Below, piece by piece: positions 1 through 11,032 of a stretch of DNA of 64,000 nucleotides. Positions within the stretch are counted from its first letter, which is position 1. Each line of letters opens with the position of its first letter. The notes under the pieces were generated by a model. That model was not told the origin of the DNA. It did no database searches and saw only the letters and a list, made by a program, of their open reading frames with translations. Source of the DNA: Mytilisepta virgata (taxonomy: Eukaryota; Mollusca; Bivalvia; Mytilida; Mytilidae); NCBI GenBank assembly GCA_028015205.1, contig CM051511.1, forward strand, positions 5,332,001 to 5,396,000, in the 5' to 3' direction. The position numbers and the translations under genes were made by a program.

Positions 1-155
1 AGTTGAATTTTTCAACTGGTTCATAGTCATACCGGTCCCTTCTGTAATGTTTCCTAACAGTTTGAAGAAGTTTTCGCCGATGATGTTGTTTTGTTTCATA
101 CAGTCGCGGAACTTTTTGTCAAATTTGCCTAAACATGGTGGCATTTCTCCTTCAC
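1..155 (-). CDS. Gene A exon 4: start of second repeat domain, cut by the window edge
   Basis: The acceptor is TCTTACAG just before 155, and the frame joins exon 3 through a split Gly codon. The product begins GEGEMPPCLGKFDKKFRDC, matching the exon 2 motif CLAGFDTKFREC in spacing and residues. The open frame runs to base 1, so the exon is incomplete here. Confidence 0.65.
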
Positions 156-2730
156 CTGTAAGAGAAAAAAATGTATCTCGGTAATTTTACACTTATAAAA
201 AGGTTTTATGGGAAAATTTATAAACGTCCATATAAAATTGGTTTCGTGTTTTATAAAAAAACCTGAGTATTTTCTAAAACAAAACTAAATGTTCAATTTA
301 ATTATACATTTTAAGCAACTTGAGTGATTTTTGGCAATTTTTGACTTTTTTGGTAGCTTCATATAACATATTGTTAATATAATAATAGAGGAAAACAGTT
401 TGCTTTTCTTTTCACAAAACCCTCGTACGACTAAGATTCGCTTAAAGTGTGATCTTATTTCCCGTTTTCCGGTTCTTTTAGTAGAACGAATGTTTGTGAA
501 ACTGTGACCTGAATGTTATTGGAATAAGGAATGTATCGCATAGTGAACCAGTACTCACCGCCTGGGCCACTACCACCACCACAGAGTCCAGCCAATGCAC
601 GACCAGTACTCTGTAATGTGTTCTGCATCATCGACTGTTCCCGGTCGGAACATTGTAAGCTAGTAAGGGAACCAGGAATTGGACCAACACATTTCCCAAT
701 GGCTTCTCTGGAACTGAAAGAAAAATCCCAAATGAATTGGTTTCAGATAGTATTACATTTGTATTTAATTTCGAAGATTTTTTTTCTAAATTCGTTAATA
801 TTGGGCAGAGAAAAGTATTTTTCGGGATAATTAGGTACAATTCAGTTTGACTAGACTGTATGGTTGCTGTATTTCTGAAATGAAAACCTTTTCTACTTTT
901 ATCTAAAAAGAGTACAGAAGTAAAAGCTCAGAACTCATAAATCCAATAAACGCTAGTAAACTCGGGTAAACATTTTAAATTAGTATTCGTTACCAGGGAT
1001 AAAAACATGTAACATTGATAGTGAGGTTGAAAGTAACATACCTGCATATTTGCTTAGTTAACTGGTCTTTGTTTACATTAGCAGGTAAGGGTCCACTTGA
1101 ACCATTTGTAATTAATGAGAATATTACATCTAGTTTGAATCCTCCGTTGTTTTGGAAGCATTCTCGAAACTTTGTATCAAAACCAGCTAAACACTTAGAG
1201 TTAAATTGTTGTTGTTGTGCAGTTGCATACACGAAAATGGTGCCTAGAATAAATAAATAAATAAATAAATAACCAAGTAAATATTAGCAAAAGGATAAAA
1301 TGTGTATATATAATTTATTAAAGAAATGTAAACTTGCAGTTTTGTAATTATCAATAAAATATGAACATAATACTATGTATTGTTTTTCTTTATATTATTA
1401 TTAAATTATTTAATTTTATAATAATTTATTTGACTTTGTATAAGAATTGAACATAAACATGTTGGTTGAATAAGCATTAACCAGGGAATAAACCACTAGG
1501 AGTACTGTCGTCTGATAGTCACCAAAATGTTGATGTCTTATTTCAATCATGTCCTCAGGATATGTAAAGGGGAAGTAGGATAACAGAGTCTCGTGTATTT
1601 GATGTACATGTTTACAGTTACGTAACCAATATATATTGATAGCAAAAAAAAAAAAAATATTATAAAACAAAACTGAAAATTAAAAAAAGAGATATGAAAA
1701 ATTTATTATTAGATTTTTGTATAGTCAAACCTGCTTTACAAGGCAACTCTATATAGCAAATCACTGTCTATATGGACAATGTTAAAATGTCCCTGTTATG
1801 AACACAACTTTTAAAATTATCCTCATTGTGAAGGGCAACTGCTCACAAAGGGCACATTTCTTTGCTCCCATTGATGCCCTTTACACATAGGTTTGTGTGT
1901 ATATTAATATGTATATATATGAAAGTAATATTTTAAAATCGTTCAGATCATTTGAATAAGCCTAAATTTGGAGATTAAAAATATATGAAGATTACTCTTT
2001 CAGGATTATCACGTGGAAGTACTAACAGACCACGTAACTTATGAGTCAAATTTTTAAAGTCTGTCAGATCATTTAACAATCCTAAATTTTGAGATTGAAA
2101 ATATATGAAGCTCACAATTTAGAATATTCCCATGAAAGTACATATAGACCGCGTAACCCTAAATGCTGATTAAAAAAAACCTTATTATATGTTATTTGAA
2201 CATATCAAATTTTATTGAAGTCAATCACAACATATGACTTTGTAATCGTAAACATCGACCGCAATCACAAGATAATTACCGTTAATAAGAAAATGATTGA
2301 ATTCCTTGACGTCAGAAAAAAATGTTTTTGGGATAACTATGCACGACACGTTTGAAGTAAGTATTTGAACAGGAATACATAAAAATGACATTTTCTCGCA
2401 TATAACGATGATTCGATATTTTCCGACAGATTTTAGCACTCCTTAAGTCAGTTGGACCATTATCATTTTTGTCAGCTGACTTTCGATTATATCTTATTCA
2501 TAATTGTATAACTTGTACCTTAAGCAGCCAAATGAAAAGTTACATTTTTTGATAATTATGGATTTTCCCACAAAAACAAGAAAAATGAAAGAAAAAAATT
2601 CCGTTTTCCCCGCCAAAATTTTAGTTAAAACTGTTCTTTGCCTAATTGTTATCGCATCAAACATCCATCTGCAACTTTGAAACTTACCTAAAAACATCCG
2701 TAAATTATGACAACGTAATGATGCTACCAT
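1..2730 (-). CDS. Gene A: secreted cysteine-rich repeat protein, partial model
   Basis: Four coding exons on the minus strand are joined as 2730-2688, 1243-1042, 713-559 and 155-1, and the gene continues past the left edge. All borders are GT-AG and the reading frame is kept across each junction (running phases 1, 2, 1). The N-terminus has a hydrophobic stretch (MFLGTIFVYATA after a second Met), read as a signal peptide, then a short Gln run. Cysteines recur in a pattern: CLAGFDTKFREC in the first domain, further cysteines in QIC, GKC, LQC and GLC, then a Gly-rich linker and CLGKFDKKFRDC opening a second, similar domain. I do not recognise the family. It is probably an extracellular disulphide-rich protein. 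The start exon is the least certain part. Confidence 0.6.
559..713 (-). CDS. Gene A exon 3: second half of cysteine-rich domain and Gly-rich linker
   Basis: 155 bases, acceptor CTTTCAG before 713 and donor GTGAGT after 559. It encodes SREAIGKC, GSLTSLQC and RALAGLC, followed by the linker GGGSGPG. The three cysteines appear to complete a six-cysteine domain begun in exon 2. Confidence 0.65.
1042..1243 (-). CDS. Gene A exon 2: end of leader and first cysteine-rich domain
   Basis: 202 bases with an acceptor (TTCTAG) before 1243 and donor GTATG after 1042. After leader residues TIFVYATA comes QQQQF and the motif CLAGFDTKFREC, an NGSSG stretch with a possible N-glycosylation site, and a final Cys (KQIC). 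The frame is open throughout and continues into exon 3 at phase 2. Confidence 0.65.
1929..2160. repeat. Diverged two-copy tandem repeat, about 115 bp
   Basis: Two successive blocks share TCAGATCATTT, CCTAAATTT, GAGATT and AATATATGAAG, and end in similar AGACC.CGTAAC stretches. It lies in intron 1 of gene A and shows no coding sign. Confidence 0.6.
2688..2730 (-). CDS. Gene A exon 1: signal-peptide exon
   Basis: The ATG is at 2730-2728 and the donor GTAAGT follows base 2688. It encodes MVASLRCHNLRMFL plus one base. With the next exon this gives MFLGTIFVYATAQ, a plausible hydrophobic leader. It was chosen because its phase fits the downstream exon and it sits upstream at a normal intron distance (about 1.4 kb). 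A different leader exon cannot be excluded. Confidence 0.45.
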
Positions 2731-4180
2731 GAATATGAAAAATTGACATAAATTGGATGGGTGAAATACTTTTTTTTTATCTTTAAATAAAAGAATTAGT
2801 TTATTACTGTGACCTTTACTTATAATTTATTTGCTATTTGTAGAGACAAAAGATATTTACTAGAGAAAGTAAAAGAAATCAGCTGCAAATTTTATTGGAT
2901 TTAATTTAAAGATATCTTGATTATTATTACATTTACATGCTAATCTAAACAATCTAAACAAAATGTGTACTACAGCAGATCATGAAACAATTCCTATGAT
3001 ATGTCTTGGCATAAAAGTCGGTCTATGTTATTTTAAGGTAGATCATACCTAATACACTGAGCATCTCTTTCAGGCATCTAGCAAATTTGTATGTAAATAT
3101 ATATTTTCAACAAGGAACTAGTATTTGATATAATGTAAAATTTATATCTTTTTTTTTAATAAAAACATTGACAAAACTGCACGAATAGCAAAATTACAAA
3201 ATTTTATTCTAAAAGAAGCCTTCTCAGGGGAGATAGTTGGCGGAAAATATTTCTAATGAAATGTAAAGGAAATTTTAGTTTTTTGGAATAGCAAGAAAAA
3301 ATGAACAGTGGCCCCAATTTTTCTTTTAAGAATATGAAAGCATGCCAGTTAAGTGTTTTTTTCACAATTTTATAAAAAATTCGATCTGCAATTTTTTTCG
3401 TTGTACGAGAAATTTGGATTTTCCCTATATAATCTATATAAAATTTACTAACATTAAGACTCATTTATCTCAAAATAAAGAACGGTGACCACCTATGTAT
3501 TTTATATTAAAATTTCAAAGTATTTCCATCCAACATTCTGCCTGAAAAAAATAAGGAAAATCTATCTGCTAAAAATATTAGTATTGATCTAGCTTAATAT
3601 TCCCGACGTAAATGTTTTGAATATATTATTTGGGAATACGAAGAATAGTTTTGAACATAGGAATTCACATTTTCCTCCCCCAAAAAAGATAAAAAAGAAG
3701 AAGTTTAAACTCTTTTCCACAGCACTTACCAAAAATGAATATAGTAATAAATTTCCACATTGTTGTTATTTTTGTTACATGCACTTGTTAATCCTTATAA
3801 TTGTTCTTAAAGTTAAGTTGTGTCTTGTTCTGTGTTCAGATAGCGTTCGAAGTGACCGAACTACAATTTGTACCCATCTTATGTAGCTCTTTTAGGAAGT
3901 GACAAGTTTGCCCACGGAACTTACTAATTTCTATTGCCCGTGGCAAAGTAGCGTCACAAACCAACGGATCGTCGGTCCTATCAATCACTATGTGAAATTC
4001 AGGATAAATAGTGTACGTAGGACATTGTATAATCTTGTTTTACCCGATTTTACCTTAATTACATAAAATATCATCCCACATAAGAATTATGTAGGCATAG
4101 GCATTTAAAAAAAAAATTGACGTATACACGTGCATGTCGTATGGATACTCCAAATCAACATTGTTTTATATAAAAATATT
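2731..4180. other. AT-rich stretch upstream of gene A, nothing recognised
   Basis: No exon-like frame, RNA gene or repeat structure was recognised apart from homopolymer runs. The promoter and any 5' UTR of gene A would lie here, but no core element is convincing. Confidence 0.4.
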
Positions 4181-4185
4181 TTAAT

Positions 4186-4562
4186 CAAATCAAATCAAAT
4201 CTAACTTTTATTGTCATTTAAATCATGAAATACGATTTGTGACAAACATAATGAAATACAACAAGAAAGAAAAACGTTATTGTAAATACAATAAAATAGA
4301 TTAAGTATATACAATTTTAGTCCCTTGTCCTCAGTTCTGACGACTGTTTTATAAAGGAAATTAGTGTAGAGCCAATTTTGCGAGTTTCAGAATAATTAAA
4401 ATCCTTACTGTCTACTATCGCATAAGCATTATTACATTTAAAATCTACAAATAAAGTTAATAACAATACAAAGTTATCTGAAATTAACAAAAAAAATCTC
4501 CCATAAAGTAAGACACACGACAACAAAATTTTATTGGAAATAAAATGATTTATATAACCCAA
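4186..4562 (-). pseudogene. 3' end of a CR1/L2-like LINE, 5'-truncated
   Basis: On the minus strand a frame ends in LISFIKQSSELRTRD then a stop. This closely parallels the end of the LINE near 18.4 kb (VVSFINQSLELRKGD). After the stop comes an A-rich 3' UTR and a tail of TTTGAT hexamer-like repeats at 4186-4200, as expected of a LINE that ends in a short tandem repeat. Only the last few dozen codons survive. Confidence 0.6.
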
Positions 4563-5640
4563 GTTTATAATTTATTATTTCCCTTTATTTTCATTTTGTT
4601 CTTTTGGTGTAAAAGTAATACTTTTGAATTTGTTTTGTATCAGTTTTCTAACATAGCAAAATATTCATATCGAAATGTATTTTATCTATAAGATCAAGTG
4701 TCATTACAAGTTTTATAACGTATCCTTTTAGTTAGATATGTACACGTTATTACTGCTTCATAGAAAACGTTCATTTTATGTTATGCAAAAACCTCTAAAT
4801 TGCAATTTTATAGTTTTGAATTGAAAACGTACAATTTTATATCAATCTACTTTTTAATCCTGTTAATAATTTAATTCAAGGTTTAACATTCAGAATTTTC
4901 AATTTAAAATCGTGTGAAAGAAACGGCCCAAAATTTTTATACTTTTGTTGAAGATTTCCATTATTTTATCCCGAAATTCTTAGATCATTACAAAAATAGA
5001 ATGACTTTGAAATCCATTGTCGTATTTATTATTTCGTGACAATATGACTTCAAACCTGTAAATCTATTGATTGGAATAAACGGCAAAGTACAAAAATAGC
5101 CAGATAAACCGTCATCACAGTTATACTTGATCTTATAAAGTGGAATATGTACGACTAGCTTGTATAAGATAATATTGTTTTCATAATAGTGTCCTTTACA
5201 TATTTATTGTAATAAAAGTTTATTCTATGAATTCCCAAGATCATAAAAGAGGGTTTAGATAAACTATATGTAACTGCGTTGGGAAATGGACGATTAAATA
5301 TTTAAACAAAACTGCAAGATGCCAACAAGTAGTTTTCTTAAGTAAATGCATACATGACACTGTTTAAAAATTTACTACGAGACCAGTTGTTATTACATGT
5401 ATGTGTAAATGATACGCAAAATTTTTCTTTTATCAAATTAAAAATGATTGGAATCAAAGGAGTATCATCTTCATGCATAGCTTAGGTGCTTTTCAGTTTA
5501 CCTTTTAGGGTTTCACATGTAAACTCCAAGTTCCCGATTATATATGTAGCAATCGTTTGCCAGTATCTTGATACTATCGTGGAATTCACACTTTTAAAAT
5601 TCATTGTTGTAATTTGAAATTGTTTAAGTTATGTTATTAA
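4563..5640. other. AT-rich intergenic stretch, nothing recognised
   Basis: No gene, RNA or clear repeat seen. Confidence 0.4.
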
Positions 5641-5950
5641 GGATTATTATCTCCCTGATGCTCTATATTTGGCTTTGTATTCTGTTGTCAATGGGATATG
5701 CTCTTCTATAGTGTTATTAAATGGGTCTTTTCATATAAAGCCTGTGTTATATCCGAGTCGGTCGTATTGGGTCGAGGTCTACTGTATATTAACAGTTTCT
5801 ACTCTATGTCAATACATTAGTTAATAAAATGTTTAGTAATTGTTTCAGAATTCTAATTGTTGGCCTTGAAGACAACTGATGAGTCCTAGTTCAACGAAAT
5901 ATGCGCATCTTGTGCATCAGAATCGGTATCATTGAGTATTGTTTTTACTA
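5640..5950 (+). repeat. Interspersed repeat carrying a hammerhead-like segment
   Basis: The stretch ending in the hammerhead-like core resembles a repeat that I recall as common in mussels: a T-rich leader, then TTCAGAATTCT, CCTTGAAGAC, the CTGATGAG core, then GGTATCATTGAG. The family name and limits are not certain. Confidence 0.45.
5861..5918 (+). ncRNA. Degenerate hammerhead-ribozyme-like core
   Basis: CTGATGAG at 5876-5883 and CGAAA at 5895-5899 have the order and spacing of a hammerhead catalytic core. They are followed by a hairpin with arms ATGCGCA and TGTGCAT at 5901-5917, in the place of stem III, and then a TC that could be the cleavage triplet. Stem II is weak: only GU/AC pairs. 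Stem I is not convincing. It is probably a decayed copy of a ribozyme that was active in the parent element. Confidence 0.35.
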
Positions 5951-6125
5951 TAAACATCCTTTTATGTAAATAGTAGAGAGAAATTTATTGACAATTGCTT
6001 CTTAGTAGGCTTATGATTACATATATGAGGTGATGTTTCCATTGTAAATATCTGTACAATTTAATGGTAAAGTACAATTGTAAAGAGCATACAATATATT
6101 TTCGTTATAATCGCATGTGAAAAAA

Positions 6126-8585
6126 AAACTCAAAACATATTTAGCCCTTAGGCTAGAATAACATATTATCAGAAGACAAGACGTGTGTATAGATTTACGC
6201 TGATAATTAATTTAACAAATTATCTATGACATAAACTGCACCAGTTCCTAGTGTCAAGGTGTTATATGATCTGTTTTATTGTGACTGACACTTTATACTT
6301 CCCATAAAATAGCCAACAAAATAAAACAACCTACTTATTTTTTGTTATTTTTATGTTTTAGAGTAGAAGAAATGTGAATTTATATAATGTATCTAAAAAT
6401 AGCAATAATAAAAATAAAAGAATAAGAAATAAAATACAAAATTTCTTAAACTGTAAAGGCAAACATAACCTGATTAATTTTATCCTTTGACTTTTGAAGA
6501 CAGTTAGAGGATATTGCGATTGTCTCTGCCCGTCCGTCACACTTGCGTGTGACTTCAGCTATTCTAGGTTTAGTGATTTAAATTCTTTATAGAATGGTTG
6601 CGTACCATCTATCTGTAGATGCGCTATAAACTTTAAGAATATTTAGTTTTTCTAAATTTGAGGTCCACAGAGATCGAATACGAATTGAAGCTAAACTCCA
6701 CTTTAATTTTTAATTTAGGTATTTTATTTCTCTACGTATTGTCATTTACTTCGTAGAGATGAGCAATTAGAGTTTAGAATTTCAATAGTTGAGAACAACA
6801 GTGGTCGAATTTAGGCTTGCAACCTTAACTTTTTTCCATTTTTCACTGGATTAGTAAATTTAATTTCTTAATAATTGCGTACAGTCTGTATAATGACAAT
6901 AAGGCTTTATATTTTTGATCTATGGGTAAGTGTCCCAACTACTTGCGGGGTACGGGATTTAGATAACGTGTTGACAATAGTGAACTGATGGAATGCATAT
7001 TCTTCAGAAAAAACCATCTATACTATTTAATAGCAGACAAATATATTTAAGGCTTTTAATATAAGCACATATTCTTTGATAGAATTTTCTACAACATATG
7101 AGTAGATTCCAACGGTTATGTAATATTATTATACAAAACCATAGCGATTACCCAAAAATGTTGCCTTCCAGATTCCACAAGCAAAACAGATTTAATCAGA
7201 AAACAGAAAAAAAAACAGTTGCCAAAACTAGTGGAGAGAAAGGAACTCATTTGTTTCTAAAAGGTTACGGTAATTCCAAACAGTAAATTATTTTTCTTAT
7301 ACCCGGACCTATTAGCAAATGAGCTAAATATATCATCTTCCATATTGTGGTAGCAAGAAAAAATATATGTTAAATTCAACAAAGATATCTCATCATAAGA
7401 TATTAAAGGAAATTTGAAACAATAACCAGATTGATGACAACAAATTCAATTGTAAAAATGACTAGAAGGGTTAAAACCATCTATGACTGGGACCCAATAT
7501 AAGATATTTAACATTGATATTTAACATCGATTTCACTAGTGCAACAGCAAACATATTGGCAGTTAAAATGATATCCCAATAGTTTCCAAAACAAAACATC
7601 AGAAACACAACACCAGGAAAATGATGAGCAAAGTGGACTCCACCAAAATATAAGTTAATTATATGCAGTTTCTGTCTATTAGAAGACACTCGTCATAAAA
7701 TTCCATAACTCACGAGTAAATTGAAGGAGAATCTGTTTCTCGTATGATTTTCGACAAAAACCTCAAGAAAATGTCGTTGCTATGTAGTTTGTTTACATAG
7801 ACGTCATTTCGGATCTTCTCTAGTTTATCGTTCCAATAACTGTAGAAAAAAGGGCGGTAATTCCCACGTAGAAATTTAATCACCGGGAAGTGGTTAAAGA
7901 TATTATGTATTTTTATCCCACCGATTAAACACGTCAAGAATAGAAGAAACTGATATTCCATATCGATATACAAATTATAAATGATGACTGTATAACTTTT
8001 GAAGTGAAGACTGAATAATTGTGCTGAGCCTTGTCCAAGAAATCATTTTATTGACCACAAGTCCTGGAACAGCAATTAAGTCGGGAAATATAAACACCAT
8101 AAAAACCACATTTAGGCCTTCTGAATAAACAATATATTATGAGATACGTGCTAATATTTTATTCTGAATTTGTTTTCGTAATTCGGAACTACTAGTTCCT
8201 ATGTATGATATGGTTAATTATATGACTGCATCCCTACTATCATAGTAGTAGAGCTGCTTTAAATATGTTATGTATTTACATTTTGGAGGTTGAACACAAA
8301 TAATGAGAACAAAAGTTGGCCGTTCAAAATTTGACAAAATTATCAGAAATTTCTAAGGCTCTTCCAGTTGATGCAGAGGTAACCCTTAGCTGAGTTTGGA
8401 TTCCTTTTTGTTTTAATTGTTTTGGATTTTAATGGTTGTGCTTATTAATTCATAATTATATCTTTAACCGTTTTCCAACACTTTGATCTCGAGCACTGTT
8501 GATGAGTTGCCAGTCAACGAAAGGCCATACGGAATCCAATGTATTTCGGTATTTTGTGATACGTTTTATTATATGTTTTATATAT
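6126..8585. repeat. Tandem array unit 1 (diverged copy, about 2.46 kb)
   Basis: This unit shares its whole course with the next two units, from the AAACTC start through CTGCACCAGTTCCTAGTGTC to the end near TTTTATATATG. It differs by many substitutions and lacks about 430 bp present in the others (after GACACTCGTCAT near 7695). The deletion removes the left arm and loop of the foldback repeat. No intact gene was seen. Confidence 0.85.
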
Positions 8586-10229
8586 GAAAAACTCGATAAT
8601 ATTTGGTCCTAAGGGCAAGACAATATACGATTAGAAGACAAGATATATCTATAGATTTATCTATGATAATTGATTTACATTATTAATGATATATAAACTG
8701 CACCAGTTCCTAGTGTCAAGGTGTTATATGATCTGTTTTATTGTGACTGACACATTATACTTCCCATAAAATAGCAAATAAAATAAAACAACCTACTTAT
8801 TTTTTGTAATTTTTATGTTTGAGAGTAGAAAAAATGTGAATTTATATAATGTATCTTAAAATAGCAACAATAAAAATAAAATAATAAGAAATAAAATACA
8901 AAATTTCTTAAACTGTAAAGGCAAACATAACCTGATTAATTTTATCCTTAGTCTTTTGAAGACAGTTTGAGGATATTGCGATTGCCTCTGCCCGTCCGTT
9001 ACACTTACTTGCATGTGACTTCAGCTATTCTGGGTTTAGTGATTTAAGTTCTTTATAGAATGGTTGCGTACCATCCATCTGTAGATGCGCAATAAAGTTT
9101 AAGAATTTTTTTTCTTCTAAATTTGAGGTGCACAGAGATCGAATACGAAATGAAGCTAAACTCCACTTTAATTTTTAATTTCTTTATATTTTAATTTATG
9201 TATTTTATTTCTTTATGTATTGTCATTTACTTCATAGAGATGAGCAATTAGGGTTTAGAATTTCAAAAGTTGAGAACAACAGTGGTCGAATTTAGGCTTG
9301 CAACCTTAACTTTTTTCCATTTTTCAGTGGATTAGTAATTTAATTTCTTAATAATTGCGTACAGTCTGTATAATGGCAATAAGGCTTTATATTTTTGATC
9401 TATGGGTAAGTGTCCCAACAACTTGCGGGGTACGGGATTAAGATAAAGTTTTGACAAAAGAGCAATAGTGAACTGATGGAATGCACATTCATCAGAAAAA
9501 ACCATCTATACTATTTAATATCAGACAAATATATTTAAGGCTTTTAATATAAGCACATATTCTTTGATAGAATTTTCTACAACATATGAGTAGATTCCAA
9601 CGGTTTTGTAATATTATTATACAAAACCATAGCGATTACCCAAAAATGCTGCCTAGCAGATTCCACAAGCAAAACAGATTTAATCAGTAAAAAAAACAGT
9701 TGCCAAAACTATTCGTGAGGAAGGAACTCATTTGTTTCTAACAGGTTACGGTAATTCCAAACAGTAAATTATTTATCTTACCTGGACCTATTAGCAAGTG
9801 AGCTAAATATATCATCTTCCATATTGTGGTAGCAAGAAAAAATATATGTTAAATTCAACAAAGATATCTCATCATAATATATTAAAGCAAATTCAATTGT
9901 AAAAATGACTAGAAGGGTTAAAACCATGTATGATTGGGACGCAATATAAGATATTTAACATTGATATTTAACATCGATTTCACTAGTGCAACAGCAAACA
10001 TATTGGCAGTTAAAATTATATCCCAGAATATTCTAAAACAAAACATCAGAAAAACAACACCAGGAAAATGATGAGCAAAGTGGACTCCACAAAATATAAG
10101 TTAATTATAGGCAGTTTCTGTCTCTTAGAAGACACTCGTCATGTTTCTCATGTCAAGTTCAGTAAAAAGTTACGTACGACGAAAACAACAAATCTACTAC
10201 ACCAAACGGAAGATAATATTTCGTGTGGT

Positions 10230-10840
10230 ATAGATTCTCCTTCAGGTACGAGTGCGTTAAAGAATTTCTGCACCCGAGATAGTTAATTTTTTGATTTTCA
10301 ACACGCAAGCCTTTAGGGACGAGATCAAAATTCAATGTAGGATTAAAAACTTAATTCAAATAGGTCGCTGCAAGTTTTGTTATCCGACATCGATTTTCGG
10401 ATATGCCCATATTGGTCAATCAATTTTTCCCAAATTAAGTTAAAAGGGGGTGGGTGGGGGGGGGGGGGGGGTCAGTGAAAAAGTTATGTGAATTAAGTTT
10501 TTTATCCTACATTGAACTTTTGATCTCGTCCCTCAGTGAGCGTGTTAAAATCTAAAATTTAACTATTGAGGGTGGAGAAATTCCATAATTCACGAGTAAA
10601 TTGAAGGAAAATCTGTTTCTTCGATTATTTTCGACAAAAACCTCAAGAAAATGTCGTTGCTATGTAGTTTGTTTACATAGACGTCATTTCGGATCATCTC
10701 TAGTTTATCGTTCCAATAACTGTAGAAAAAAGGGCGGTAATTCCCACGTAGAAATTTAATCACCGGGAAGTGGTTAAAGATATGTATTTTTATCCCACCG
10801 ATTAAACACGTCAAGTATAGGAGAAACTGATATTCCATAT
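10230..10840. repeat. Foldback repeat family, copy in unit 2
   Basis: One arm begins GATTCTCCTTCAGGTACGAG, and the other ends in the inverted form before the conserved body (ACCTCAAGAAAATGTCG, GTTTACATAGACGTCATT). The body runs to AAACACGTCAAG. A nested MITE splits the loop. An 86-codon minus frame exists, but related copies elsewhere have stops and frameshifts, so the body looks non-coding. Confidence 0.65.
10316..10532. mobile_element. Small MITE nested in the foldback loop, unit 2
   Basis: It starts GGGACGAGATCAAAA and ends with the inverted form TTTTGATCTCGTCCC; the inverted repeats extend about 47 bp inward with few mismatches. It sits exactly where other foldback copies have a short loop. 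The core holds a long G run (10447-10471). There is no coding capacity. Confidence 0.75.
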
Positions 10841-11032
10841 CGATATACAAATTAATGATGACGACTGTAAATTTTTTGAAGTGAAGACTGAATAATTTTG
10901 CTGAGCCTTGTCCAAGAAATCATTGTATTGACCACAAGTCCTGGAACAGCAAATAAGCCGGGAAATATAAACACCATAATAACCACATTTAGGCCTTCTG
11001 AATAAACAATATATTATGAGATACGTGCTCAT
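10811..11032 (-). pseudogene. Reverse-transcriptase-like fragment in unit 2
   Basis: A 73-codon minus frame contains GVYISRLICCSRTCGQYNDF. This resembles the segment (A)YGVYISQLIRYSRACG that I recall from the region after the RT core of a widespread bivalve retroelement; the fragment at 63.7 kb (VYISQLIRYSRACVSYRDF) is a second example in this window. There is no catalytic core here, and upstream frames are broken. The family (Penelope-like or other) is not settled. Confidence 0.5.

Noticed and set aside
7710..7973. 87-codon minus frame conserved in all array units, considered a small gene
   Set aside because: Homologous foldback copies at 24, 42 and 62 kb have stops and frameshifts, so conservation is at the DNA level.
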